Below, in pieces: positions 47,129-59,641 of a DNA stretch of 64,000 nt. The notes below the pieces were generated by a model, which was not told the origin of the DNA, ran no database searches, and worked only from the letters and a program-made list of their open reading frames with translations. Position 1 is the stretch's first letter. Each line of letters opens with the position of its first letter. Origin of the DNA: Guyanagaster necrorhizus (Eukaryota > Basidiomycota > Agaricomycetes > Agaricales > Physalacriaceae); the NCBI RefSeq assembly GCF_019112545.1, contig NW_025064887.1, positions 199,448-263,447 on the forward strand. Reading direction: 5' to 3'. A program made the translations under genes and the position numbers.

Positions 47129-49255
47129 ATGTCGGATTCGGCACCTGTACAGCCGATCAAACCAAAACATTTAACTCTGATGAACAATCGTGCTCAAGGC
47201 GCCGTGCGTGTCGTTATCGCTGGTGCTGGGTATGGCCAGTTTACCTGCTGCCCCTCAGAAATGACTCACTGAACACAAACACAGTATCGCTGGAATTTCA
47301 GCCGCGGTTGCGCTAAAGGAGCAGCTCGGCTTCACCAATTTTACTGTTAGTGCCGTTCTGATCTTTCATTTTATGATGCTTCTGAGCGGAGAGGTAGATT
47401 TATGAACAGGGAGAGGATGTAGGGGGCACCTGGAGAGTAGGTGTATTCTCAAGAAGCAAATATTCATTGACTGAGACTCGTTGCAGGACAACACTTACCC
47501 TGTGCGTAATTTTTGTTTAATCATGAATAACACGCAACGAACCTCCAAAAAAAAGGGTTGTTCATGCGATATAGCCGCGCACTGGTACAGCCTGTCGACG
47601 GAACTGAATCCCAACTGGCCTACATATTACGTCCCTCAGATCGAAATCCATCTTTACTGGAAACGGGTCTTTTCTAAGCACAACCTCGGCGCCAACACCA
47701 AGTTCCGCACAAAACTCCATTCTGCGACCTGGAATGAGGAACGACAGCAGTATAATATCATCCTCAAGGACATGCATACAGGTGAAGAGAGCCATTCCAC
47801 CGCCGACGTCCTGTTCTGCGCCATGGGCGGATTTTCCGCGCCTCTATATCCGAAGGATATCTCCGGCAGGGACACCTTCAAAGGCCAGCTGTGGCATTCC
47901 GCAGAATGGAGGCACGACGTCGAATTGCGAGGGAAACGAGTGGGCGTTATCGGGAATGGTGCTTCTGCGTATGTACTTTTTCCTGCTAATTGCGGTGCTC
48001 AACTCGACTTGTTATCTGCAGCGTTCAGTTTATCCCTGAAATATCTAGGGACCCATCTGTGGAAGTCGTCAACTTTTGTAGGACACCGAATTGGTTCGTT
48101 CCTAGAGTATGTGCTTGTTTCTTCTCTTTTCCTCGCTGACATCCCTGCGTAGAGACACCTGCAATATCCCGAGTGGGTGAAATGGACATTCGCGAATATA
48201 CCTTTTGTCATGAGATGGTACAGAAATTATATCATGGCTAGAGTAAGCTCTATCGCCGTTCGAGCGATACCCGACTTTGAGACGCTATCACAGGCAGATA
48301 CCAGCTTCCTCATTTTCAACAAGCAGAACACCCGGATTGTCAGTTTTGCACGACAGGTAAATTCGTCTTTTCCTTCCCCTCCATCCATGGCTTATGCCCT
48401 ACAAGCGACTGGAAAAATACATAACCCACAAAGCCCCGAAGGACGAGCTCGAGAAGCTCATACCGAAATACTTACCCGGGTGCAAGAGAGTCATCGTCGA
48501 TTCCGACTATCTTACGTGTCTCAAGCAACCCAATGTGTCACTCAACTGGGGCACCATCGAATCCGTTGTCGAGGAAGGCGTCAAGCTGAAGAACGGAGAA
48601 GTGATTCCATTGGACGTCCTGATTTTCGGGACGGGGTACTCTCTGGTCAGTTCTTACCGAGGCTCCCTTGGGTTTTGTACTGGTGCTTAAAATATCGCAG
48701 GAGCCGACCGATCTACGGGTCAGAGGTCGATCGACGACGATACATCAGTACTTCAAGACGCATGGCGGTCCTACAGCTGTGTACGGCATGTCTATCCCCG
48801 GCTTTCCCAACGTCTTCGTCCTACTGGGTCCCAACACTGCTGTCGGACACGCGTCAGTTGTGTTCTCCGAAGAGGCGCAGGTGCAGTACGCTATACAGAT
48901 GATCAAACCCATCATCGACGGTCGAGTGAAGTCCTTCGATATCAAAGAGGACGTCTGCAGCACATACAACTCGTGGCTCCAGCTTCGGCTTGCCTCCTCC
49001 GTCTGGACGGACTGCCGTTCGTATTACCACGTTAACAGAGACGACCACTCGAAGATCTCTGCTGTGTTCCCCGGTCCTGTGTCGCTCTTTTGGTGGATGA
49101 CACGCAGGCCGCGATGGGATCATTGGAATGTGGTGGGTGCTAAGACGGAGGATCTTCATAGGCACTACGGTCAGGGTGCCATTATGGGACTCGTCTCGTT
49201 GCTGGTGAGCCTCGGAGTGGCCTTTGCGTTCTCGATACCTCAGGGTCTCTTGTAA
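47129..49255 (+). CDS. flavin monooxygenase, Baeyer-Villiger type
   Basis: Type I Baeyer-Villiger enzymes convert ketones to esters or lactones with FAD and NADPH. From the ATG at 47129 (SDSAPVQPIKPKHLTLMNNR) the first dinucleotide loop GAG/IAGISAAV crosses an intron near 47230. Then EQGEDVGGTWR, DNTYP and GCSCDIAAHWYS follow. The Baeyer-Villiger fingerprint FxGxxxHxxxW reads FKGQLWHSAEW at 47877-47909. The NADPH loop is GKRVGVIGNGASA. Later parts: DVLIFGTGYSL, and PTAVYGMSIPGFPNVFVLLG. The C-terminus carries a hydrophobic segment (GLVSLLVSLGVAFAF), possibly a membrane anchor. Several introns; about 570 residues. Substrate is unknown. An MFS transporter ends 75 bp away on the other strand. 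Confidence 0.88.
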
Positions 49256-49329
49256 TGTGTTATTCTGGCAAATAGTTGATATGTGTCACACTGGTATAGC
49301 ATTCTGGTATTGCACTTGATAAAGGCAGT

Positions 49330-52306
49330 TTAAACGTTTTCTTCACTGTTTCGTCTGCTTGGTTCCTCTCTCACCGTCCTTTCTTCCTCCCCGTCTATGT
49401 CCATGTCATGATGCGCTCCGTGGCTCAGAATATTATCATCGTTACCCGTGGAAACGTTCTCTGCCTTTTCCGTATCCGAGTCCCCGTTCTTCTTAGTTTC
49501 CTTCTCACCTTGCGGGGCGCCTTTTACCGTCGCTCGCTTCAAGCTGTACTTTCGTATACCAAATGCTGTACAAGAACCCATCAGCGTGAGTTCGTGTAAA
49601 GACAACATATGTACACACCTAGCAGGAAGCCGACACCACAGATCGGGGTGTGGACTAACCATATTGAGCTGATAGAACGTGAGTAAGCTTGGATGATTTC
49701 CGCCCGCAGCTGAGTATTCTGTCAAAAGAATAGGGTAGTTCCCGATGTGCATTAAAAAAAACCCAACGGACATACCGCTATGTCCTTCAATTGCCGTACG
49801 CTTTCACTTAAAGACCCACTAGGCAGGGCGCTCTCTGCGTTGGGTATCTTGGCCAGCCGTTTCGTAAGTGTCTGTGAAATGGGCGTCGACACAGGGTCGT
49901 GATAGGCACCTGAGATGAAACATACACTTGAAAACACAACCTCTCCCACGGAGATGCCAACGGTTCCGCCTAACGTCCTAATCACATTGAGAAAATTTTC
50001 AGTCAAAGTATGTCATAAATGCGTGAGAGCAGACTAACCTGATGAACCCAAATGCCGCCGTACTAGTCGCCATATCCTTGAGAGGCATCGCTGCCTGTAG
50101 AGCGATCAACGGGACCTACAAATACCGAGCGCCAATCAACTCGAATCGGAAGCATCCGAATTCTTCTTACCTGGAACATCGTTCCTAGACCCAAAGCTGC
50201 GATAAGCGGGAACAAGATTTTCTCGGCGCTGGAAAAAAATGTGAATGGTGAGAATAGCACGAAAATGATTGTCGCACGTATTAGAGTAGCTGTCCAACAT
50301 GATCATTAACCCGTAGCCAAGGGTAAACAGAGTCCAAGATATCCATAGAACTGGACGGTATTCCCCCGTGTGAGAGACAAGGTACCCCATACTGGCTGAT
50401 GCGATGGAGGAGCCAAGGGAGAAGGGAAGCATCCTGTCAAAAACGCGGTTAACGGATCATTATAAAGTAGGGCAGTTGTCTGTCCAACCTGACTCCGGCA
50501 CCGGTAGCTGAGGATCCTAAAATTTGGAAGTATACCGGCAACTAGGAAGATGTCAGAGGAGAAGAAAACGCCACTGAGATGGACGGCGTACATAATATGC
50601 ACCTAGCAACGATGAGAATCAGCTGCAGCGCTAATCGTTGCTGGCCAAGTTGTGCACTTACCCACGAAGAAGGATAGAGCATGAAGGAACGTCGATACGA
50701 GGATGATCGCTGTGGTCCGAGTCTAATCATTCATTAGATCTTTGTTTCCGAAGCTCAAAGACCTGGAACTTGCTTTGAATAGACGCGGCGGAATGATCGG
50801 CGACCTCTTTGTGTAACCCTCAAAGATTCCAGCACATACAAGAAGCACACCCCCAAGCACAATCAACACGATCGTTTTCGGAGCTTGCCCTGAAACGAAC
50901 TTGTAGATCATCGCTATCACATACAAAGATCCACTCACAGCTCGCTTCACTGAAGTTGAAACCAATCAAGAGACAAACCACTCCTGCCACGATCAAGCCC
51001 AAGCCGACAAAATCGAAGTCTCGAGCGTGTTCGCGGAGAGTTCGTCCTGGGTGAGCGTTTAGGTTGAGAAAGAAGAACAATATAAGGGCAGCGATGCCGC
51101 CTGTAGGCCTACAAGAGAAAAGATAATTGATTAACCTGGGTGAGCCTGTTTTTCCTGCATCCTAGACGTACAGATTTATCCAGAAGCACCTGAAAATCGG
51201 TCATTAGTACTCTGTTACGAGAGGTGAGAGAAGTCTGTGTTTCACCATCTCCATGAAACATGGTCAGTGAATACCTAAACCAAATGGTCAGGAAGCCGGA
51301 CATGAAAAATATGATGACTTACACCACCAAGGAGGGGTCCGACGACACTATAAGATATTTAGAAAGGCCTACAAGGAAGATAGCCGTAAACATACCTAGC
51401 AATACCCCAGGTAGACCCAATGAGGCCCCCGTATTTCCCTCGCCTACGAATACGCGTCTAGTCAGGATCCCGGAAAAATTATGACAATTGTTGCTTACTC
51501 TTGCAGGGGAACTATATCACTGATCGTGATATTCACCTGGTAGTGTGGTCAGGTGTGCATATTACGAAAAGACGCCTGGAACTCGCTAGTTGCATGATGC
51601 CTCCTCCTCCTATACCTTGTACGGCGCGACATATGATGAGCCAGGTGAGGTTTTGAGCAGCACCGCACAGTGCGGACCCAATCTATCGTAGCATTCAGAC
51701 CGAAGGGCAAGGAGATTTGATAAGATGACTTGCCAGGAAGGTTAGGATAGAAGAGTATAAAATGGGTTTACGGCCTGCAGATAGCATGAGTGATGAGCAT
51801 ACCCTGGGGGGAGCAGCCTAACCAATGATGTCTGATAGTTTCCCGTACAGCGGTGACAATGTAGCTGCGGCAAGGAGATACGCGCTATTATGGCTGTTGG
51901 GTATTGGGAATCGAAAGCGGACTTGAAATGACTGACCTTCCAACCCAACTGTAGTTGTTGCCGTCACCAAGTTCCTCGACAATAGTTGGCAAAGCGGTCG
52001 CGACAATTGTCTGAAAAAGCGCGAGAACATCAATATTGAAAATATGCGGCCATGGATAGAAGACACACCTGGTCTAGGGCTGCCAGAAATACACACGCCA
52101 TGAATCCAAAAAAGACCTGGACTACTATTTCGAAAACGAACAGGAAGCGATAACGTAGGGCGCACAATAGGAAGACGATTTCTTGGGAGAACTTGGGTTT
52201 CTTGAGCTTTCCAGGACTCTCCAGGTTTCCCTTTCTTAGGTGGGGCAGGGGCAGTTGCATTGGGAACAGGGTCGAGCGTGGGACTGGGCGGCATCGTGGT
52301 CGTCAT
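49330..52306 (-). CDS. MFS transporter, 14-TM DHA2 drug:H+ antiporter type
   Basis: Plasma-membrane exporters of this class move drugs, toxins or metabolites out of the cell. The ATG at 52304-52306 opens TTTMPPSPTLDPVPNATAPA, a hydrophilic tail. The first helix is FGFMACVFLAALDQ, joined across an intron to VATALPTIVEELGD. Motif A reads LYGKLSDIIGRKP. Helix 5 has the motif-C style GGGGIMQLVNITISDIVPLQ, then GLIGSTWGIASVVGPLLGG and RWCFWINLPTGG, a hallmark of DHA2. Two extra helices (DFVGLGLIVAGVVCLLIGF, TIVLIVLGGVLLVCAG) raise the count to 14. Later: ALGLGTMFQVPLIALQAAMP, FGFIRTLGGTVGISVGEVVF. The C-terminal tail is acidic/charged. More than ten introns. Pairing with the adjacent monooxygenase is possible, not shown. 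Confidence 0.88.
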
Positions 52307-52875
52307 CAGTGTATGAGAAGAGAAGTCCCAAGTGCAGGAGTCATCGATTTTACTTATAAATCCCCGGTTGGTCACTTTGCAAAGTGAATTTTTTTTAGCC
52401 GAGATCCGATGTGCCGCCGGCAGTTTTCTGGGGTAAAATGTCCTCCCTATTGCAAGGAAAAAAATGAAGATCTTCATTTTGGTTTTTTGATCCAGGTAGA
52501 ATATAGAAACATCTCCAAACCAGAGGCCAAGGTACGCAAGATTTCTGTTGGGCTACCAGTGCAAAAAGGGGCCAGGAATTGCGGCCGAAAAACACCAGAA
52601 TTCCTGATTAATTTGGATCGGTGTCGAAGCGAGAAACCTGGGGTCCATTCGTAGGATTTTCAGGGAGTTTTGTGCAGTTGAAAGACGGTGCAAGGAGCTC
52701 ATGGTCGCATTGTCGAAGAAATCTATTCGGAAGCAGGCGGTGGCTGGGCATAGTGGGTGGATGCCGGTATGCCGGAAACCCTATCTGGAAAAGGCGGCTC
52801 CCATTTGACTTGTTGCCTCTTCCAGTTCTTTCACCTTTTCTTCACTTCCTCGTCCTCAATTCTCCATTTTCTATC
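52307..52875. promoter_or_regulatory. divergent promoter region, MFS transporter / Ran
   Basis: About 570 bp between opposite starts. It contains a perfect 20-bp palindrome at 52461-52480, 155 bp upstream of the transporter start, and a pyrimidine-rich block (52810-52870) just before the Ran ATG, as is common in highly expressed fungal genes. Confidence 0.5.
52461..52480. repeat. perfect 20-bp palindrome
   Basis: AAAATGAAGA followed immediately by its reverse complement, with no spacer. It could be a binding site for a dimeric regulator of the transporter, or chance. Function unknown. Confidence 0.5.
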
Positions 52876-53978
52876 ATGTCTGCTGAAGGCACTATCCCTA
52901 CCTTCAAACTCGTTCTCGGTGCGTTCGCTTTCTTTTAGCTGCCCTTTTTGCATTTCTGATGCGCCTTTGCCTGTCTCTCCTTCATCGATGTTCCGATTTC
53001 CTTTCATTTGTCGCCAATCCTATCTCTATATCGACGTCTTCACCCTCTCGCTTCCGACTCACGGTCATCCTGCTCTTCAGTTGGTGATGGAGGTACTGGC
53101 AAGACCACCTTTGTCAAGGTTCGTTGCCCCACCATCGTTTTTTTAGATTGCGTCCTGATCATGTCCATTCTACAGCGCCACTTAACTGGTGAATTCGAAA
53201 AGAAGTACATCGGTGCGTCTCTACCCCTTTATTGCGTCTTTCCTACCATATCTTGCTGCCTTTTCGGTCTAACAACCCGTTTTTTCAGCCACCCTCGGTG
53301 TCGAAGTCCACCCCTTGTCTTTCTCCACCAACTTTGGCACCATATGCTTTAACGTCTGGGATACTGCCGGCCAGGAAAAGTTCGGTGGCCTCCGAGATGG
53401 ATATTACATCCAGGGGCAGTGTGGAATCATCATGTTCGACGTCACTTCGCGAATCACATACAAGAACGTTCCCAACTGGCATCGCGATCTCGAGCGAGTC
53501 TGTGAAAATATCCCTATTGTGCTTTGTGGCAACAAAGTCGATGTCAAGGTTTGTCTCGTCCGTTGTCAATCGGTCTTTTCTGATCTCATCGATAACGCGC
53601 AGGAGCGAAAAGTGAAAACTGGTGCTGTCACCTTTCACCGCAAGAAGAACCTCCAGTACTTTGAAATCTCCGCCAAATCCAACTACAACTTTGAGAAGCC
53701 TTTCTTGTGGCTTGCGAGGAAGTTGGTTGGGTATGTTGTTGTCTCTGCCGCATGAGATCGTTTGCTGATGTACCATCAATCACACAGTAACCCAACTCTA
53801 GAGTTCGTTGCTGCACCTGCTCTTGCACCTGCCGAGGTGGCTATTGACACGGCTCTTATGGAGCAATACAACAAGGAATTGGAACAGGTACGCCTATGCA
53901 TTGCAAACCCTTTGCAATGACTCACACACTGTCTAGGCCGGAGCCGTGCCCTTGCCCGAAGAAGACGATGACCTGTAA
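52876..53978 (+). CDS. GSP1: Ran GTPase (Gsp1/Spi1), nuclear transport
   Basis: Ran cycles between GTP and GDP to drive import and export through nuclear pores and to organise the spindle. The ATG at 52876 gives [13 protein letters not shown], joined to [13 protein letters not shown] (P-loop), then [12 protein letters not shown] and [12 protein letters not shown] (switch I). Next comes [20 protein letters not shown] (switch II with the catalytic Gln), [29 protein letters not shown] (NKxD), and [19 protein letters not shown]. It ends PLPEEDDDL, close to the classic acidic DEDDDL tail. Seven or so small exons are needed, with introns of 45-80 bp. About 215 residues, the exact family size. Every nucleotide-binding residue is present. 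Confidence 0.97.
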
Positions 53979-54218
53979 TTTGTACGCTGACGCATTTTGT
54001 ACCTGTGTTCCCCAACTTCTTTTTTAAACAATTACAACACCCTACATTCTTGTTACCGTTATATGGAACGCCCAGTTGATTTCTCAAACATTGTACATTC
54101 CTTGCTCGAGACAGTTCCCGACGTGGAGTTATTTGGCTTGATTAGAAGAAATATGGATGCGTGGCAATGAACTGGTATGAGAAAGGACCGATATGGTCTA
54201 TGAAGAGTGATATGGGCA

Positions 54219-57200
54219 TTACAGGTCTCCCATGATGCTTGCATAGTTGTCTTCCCAGTCTTGGGTCGGAGAAGCGGGCCGTACTAATGGATGATGAACC
54301 TTTGGAAGATTCTTACAGCTGAACGAATAAAGAACTTACCTTGGATTGGTGGAGGTAGTGATGAAGGTGGTGGTTGAGCAGGAAGAACGTTCTGCGTTGC
54401 AGGTGGAGATGTCACTGTTACTTTGGAAGGAGGACGGGTTCCACTTGCGGTAGATGATATTGATACAGGTAAGAAAGGTTCGCTGGAGATAACAAAAAGA
54501 TCTGTGTTGTCGACGTAGGCTTCCCTAGTCTCATCATAGTCCGCCACATTGTACCGCGGAAACTCATCGTACGGATGATACCAATGGTAGTGTTGACTGT
54601 GTGTGGTCATTTGGAAACCGCCGCGATGTCGATAGCGAGGACTAGGGGGAAAGAAATTTGGATTTACGTCATGCTGATCAAACCGAGGATTATATTGTGG
54701 ACGGCTGTGGATATTTTGAGAATAGGCGGCCCAAGGTCTTCCGCGGCCTCGGGCGGAAGGATGATACTGGTGGTGGGGATTGAAGTGTGGATGGGAACTT
54801 TCTGTATCACAATAATTCAGAACATAGTTCTGAGAATGGTGTAGCAAACTAACCTTCCTGGATGTTTAACGGAGGCTCGAATCGAGAAATAGGTCCGTTT
54901 GCTGGAACAACCCCCGCTTGCTAAAATGTACATTAGGCGACGATTGAGATAAGTGAATCTGACTCACCTGAAGTACCGCAACGACAATTTGCGTTATTCC
55001 TTCGGGAGTATTCATTGCGCTAGATGATTGTATGTCATTGTAAGGGGCCGGTGCATCAGAAGAGATCCTGGGAGCGCTTGCACCATCCTGTTGAAAACCG
55101 ATTTGAGAACGCGCATCATCCGCCATTGGCACATCATTGTCAAAGGACGGTATGTTAGAGGAGAGCGTGAGAGTACTAGCATTCGCATTTGCTTGCTGAG
55201 TGCTAGTTTGCATGGGTGTCTTATCCGAGTCAGCCGGGTTCGAAGAGGCTTCAGCGTCTGACCGTTGAGGATTGATGCTTGCCTGAGATATGGAATCCCT
55301 ACGAGTCAAAAGCGAGCTTTGAGCTTCAGGCCTTTCCGAAGTGCCTAAAGAATTATAGGCATCAACCAATGATTCATGCCTAAGTTTTTGCTCTATACCA
55401 CTGGAGTAAAGAGTTTTTTCCTTGTTTTCAGATATGGGATTGGATTTCTTCTTAAACGAAAGGGATTTGAGGACAGTTGTTCGTGAAAGACTTGAAAAGC
55501 CCGAACGAGCCTTCTTCAGAGACCTATCCTCGTCCTCTGATTCAAAAGATGGCGTTCTAGGAACTGTTTCTTTCGACAGGAACCCAAGTCGCTGTGGCTT
55601 GGAGCCTGAAGGCTTTGGACCATTACCACGAGACAATAACCGAGCAACAGAAGGTGATGATTTAGCTCCGGTCTTCGCAGGTACAATGTTGCGGAGGTGG
55701 TTGGATGACGGCGAAGATATTAACGTCGCGGAAGGTTTCTTGGGCGGCCGACCCTAAGACAACGTAAGTCTGCTATAAGGTGAAAATAACTCCTACATAC
55801 ATCGGTATGCCTTTGTTGATCTCCTTTCCGTGCTGGAAGAGTGCTACTAGCCGACTGATTACCGGAAGATGACGATCTTGGGTCAGTCTGGGCGGGGTTG
55901 GTATTACGTTTGGTCGATGGCTTTGACAATACGGACCGAGAAATTTGTATATCGGTTGGATGCTAATACGAAAATAGGATGAGTGTACAAGGGAGAAATG
56001 GATGTTTGTACGCACATCATTCAGTGGTTGATGATCTTCCTCTCGCCCACTAGTACTCGTCGACTTTGATGACGACGAAATGGTAACAAACATATGAGGC
56101 TGCAGCTGGAGTGAAGACAACGTCGGAATCATGACACTGACGACGCGTTTCCGCTTCCTAGATTGTATCGTCTCATCATTTTTGCAGGTCGATGGCGAGA
56201 GTTCATTGCTTGAAGACAGATGCGATGTCCCACAGATTGAAGGTGCATTGGGTGTTGAACTTGAAGCTGAAGACAACGGTGATAAAGGGGAGTCGTCGAT
56301 GCGTTCTAGTGCATCAGCTCCCTTTTCAACGGGACCTTCGTTTGTCTGAATGACAAAGTGTCACTGATCATTATGATTCTGCGAACTAAACAAGAGCTCA
56401 CCTTGATGATGTCCGCATGTCTGTCATACCATCCTAATTTCATGAACGTAGGATTTATAGGTTTGCACTTATCAAAAGTAATCGCGTTGTACACCGATCT
56501 CATACTCGCATCGGGGACTGTCCCATTTTCGATAGCTCGAAGGAAAGTGGGGAACTCCTTCTCGTAACCCAACTTGAGGGCAACGTGCCTCTGGTGATAA
56601 GATAAATTTTCCTTGTCTTTGCCATGAAGTAACAGGGCCTCCACTGAATGCATGTGGTAATTTGTAGAAAGATGAAGATAGCACTTCGATGAATGGCATT
56701 TTCTGCAAAAAAGTGCCCAGGTTAGAGGTACGAGGTGAGAGCCATTGCCGGGGATCGTGCATGTACGAGCTTTCTGTTAACACAGTGAGGTAAAAAAAAA
56801 AAACATAGTACGGTTCAGAGCTGCCATGAACATACCTTTCCTCGTTGATGTGCCAAAACGCAAGCAGCCCGAAACACCCCCGATCGGTCATCTGAGAATA
56901 GGTTCCTTCGACTACGATTAGAACGGTACAGTGCAAGAAGGGAAGAAGCTAACTGTTCTTCTTCGACTTCAAAGCGCAGCGAGGAGTGTAAGGCCTCACA
57001 TTTCTTCAACACTTTGATCGTCTTCCGTCGTTCAGCAACCAGGGTCCTGAAAGGCCGACATTGCACGGCCTCCATGGTCTCGCAGCGACAACTTCGTCCT
57101 TCGGAATAACAGGCGGGACAGAGGGCATAGCCATTGCCGGGAGTCACACTGGCGGAAGGCTCAGGATCTGAAGGCACGCAAGTGCGACATTCGAAGAAGC

Positions 57201-58760
57201 TTTGAAACGCATCGGCGCCACAGAAGTCACACACTATGTGAACATCCTCGTCCTCTTCGTCACATCCAGACGTCTCCGAAATTGTGGGTATCCGATTGTT
57301 GATATTTTCTGGTGGACATTCGCTCGTCAAAATATAATCGAAAAGAGGTACTAGTTTCAAGAGACAGTCTACGACGTCCTTGGTATGACGAGATCTCTTC
57401 TCTAGTATAAGGACCTCAAGCTCGACGCGGAACCGATGCAGAGTATGATATATTGTCGACTTGATGCGGTATGTCTCACGGCGGCATACCCTACAGAAAC
57501 TGCAGTTACTGAACGCCTGAAATGGCAAAATTGTCCTACCTCTGATACATGGGCAGCTCATGATGAAGAGCGACTGCCAAACTATTGAGGGTCATCCTGG
57601 ACCATGATGTTTTGATGGTTATCCCGCCATAGTTGACGACCTGATGACAGCTTCTCGGAGGCACCAAGACTAGATCACCCAATTTTTGTTGAGTGACGTA
57701 AACGTCGAATGGCGCTCTGGCGAGCTCTTCAATAGTAACGACATGCATCTCGTGATCCAGCTCTTGTTTAAGGGTGCGGAAGTATTTCGCCACCTCCAGA
57801 GCATCAGAACCCTTGGTCATAAACCAGAAAGAAGAACCGTCATTCTCGGTGTAGCACATAAGATTGTGACCTGAGGAAGCACAGAGATCCTTGTGACACG
57901 GCGTGAACGTATCACCTATACCAAGGTAGCACATTAGAGTTTCCACAGCGGCCTGTTAGACTTGAGAACTGCATATATAGACACGAGAGGCAGAATTACT
58001 GACAGATTTTGGCAGATTCGTTAAACAGTTTCTTGAATCATCTGGGAGGAGACGAGATGGGATAACTCCAGATTTGTGTAGCCACTGGTCCCAGTCTGCT
58101 GGACATTGCGCATCCTTTCCGTACCACCGGACTGTTTCTGCATAACGCTTGTCATAAGACGAAATATAACGTGAAGCACGATGCGAGCGAACCTCCTGGT
58201 ATAACAAAATGCGGTGCTGAGCGACAGTATTTCGTGAATTCCTCTAGAGGGACTGTGTGATCTGACCAATCATGGACGTTACGGACCGCAATGTCTGTTG
58301 CCATTAGACGCGTCAGAGATGAAAAGATATACTACCCACCTTTTTGGCCATGCTCTCTGAACCATTCGAGGTTGAATTTTTGCCCCAGCCAGCCAACGTG
58401 CTTATGCCAGTCCTCAATGACCAAGGGTGTCGTATTTCTGTCATATTGCTCTAACGTACCCTCTAAAGACTGTCCACCGGCGACTGCAGACACTCGAGGC
58501 ACTGGAAAGAATCGTTTTCCCTTTTGTAAGAGACCTTCCAGTGACCATTCTTTGGTCAAAGAAGTATTCTGACAATCAGGCTGTATCTTGGTGATTGTAC
58601 CCATTTTGATACTGGTGGTAGACGCGTCGCAATCCGAGCAAGCGCGAGCACGTGGCATACTCGATTTGGGCGATCCATCCCAGCAACGTTTAGAGGGAAC
58701 GTCCCCCCACTCAGGCTGACTGGCCATCGCTCGTCGACGAAATTCTTCGAAATTGCCCAT
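54219..58760 (-). CDS. large JmjC-domain protein (putative histone demethylase)
   Basis: JmjC enzymes remove methyl groups from histone lysines using Fe(II) and 2-oxoglutarate. From the ATG at 58758-58760 (GNFEEFRRRAMASQPEWGD) a pre-JmjC part has LEGTLEQYDRNTTPLVIEDW and HKHVGWLGQKFNLEWFREHG. The iron ligands are HKD at about 57887-57895 (in GDTFTPCHKDLCASSGHN) and His at 57644-57646 (in RSCHQVVNYGG); Lys in GITIKTSW may hold the cosubstrate. Next is a Cys-rich zinc region (CDFCGADAFQSFFECRTC, then YALCPACYSEGRSCRC). The rest, over 600 residues, is Ser/Pro-rich and of low complexity. The final exon, spliced after LPPPIQ, gives RPASPTQDWEDNYASIMGDL. No internal ATG supports two genes. Substrate unknown. 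Confidence 0.8.
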
Positions 58761-59641
58761 GACAGATGCTGGGGGATGTTGTTAGAAAGCATCCCTGGGC
58801 GCTTAGACTCCTTATCCTCGGACATCAGCAGAATCCCACGTTCCCATACTCAGAACAAAAATACTCTTCTTCTGCAATGTCATCCGGGCCCTTTGCATAA
58901 AGCATTGGATTCATGCGTAATAGGTACAGTACAGCAACCGAACTACAGCTGCGATGCTTACATTCAAGCAGAATACTCATACAATTGTGACTAAACTTGA
59001 CAGTTTATCTGATTCATACGATAGCAGCCTGGAGGCGGCAGAATTACAAACAGCACAGGAGAAGCCTTGCAACGTGTTGTGACACCACCAGATCATTCTG
59101 TTACCTCACCTGCTGAAAGCTGAGCGAACAGTACGCAGAACCCCATCGGTCTCAGGCTAACATATGAGATCTCTCAAATTCACTGTAGACTGAACGGTTT
59201 TTCATGAGACGGCAACCAAGACTGCGTGCCGGATCCAATACCCAAGAGAGTCTCATTCTTCATGAAGAGGTAGTCCAGTTTCAGCGAACTTCTCCTTGCA
59301 ACGAAGCACAGCACATGGGTTCTGCATGGCCCAACTGCGCTGCCAGCTTCACCCAACAGTTCGGAGGCACTTAAACGTGGCCCGAAGGTTCTCAGTCGAA
59401 GATCAGAAAGTGCGTTAGAGTCGGCTATGTTCAGATGACGCTTATCAGTCAAGGCATGTAAAACTTCGGGGTAACACCTGCAATTTCCTAAAAGACAGGA
59501 AAGGAATTATAATAATGAACTTTTAGCGCGTCCTGTAGCACATCATGTGAAAGTCACGTGATGAGAATTATTGCGCGTCGCGTCCATTATCGATTGTCTC
59601 TTCGTTCGCGTCCCCCACCACCCTTCCCATCGTCACTAGCA
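58761..59641. other. divergent spacer, JmjC / Zip3-like
   Basis: About 880 bp. A 90-codon minus-strand frame at 59180-59452 has no recognised domain. I see no gene. The Zip3-like 5' UTR probably lies in its right part. Confidence 0.45.

Noticed and set aside
54219..58760. Splitting the JmjC locus into two genes
   Set aside because: The candidate second start near 56276 is a TTG, and the frame continues smoothly from the upstream exon (ALERIDDSPLSPLSSASSS).
59180..59452. 90-codon minus-strand frame before the Zip3-like gene
   Set aside because: No recognisable motif and no neighbouring exons.
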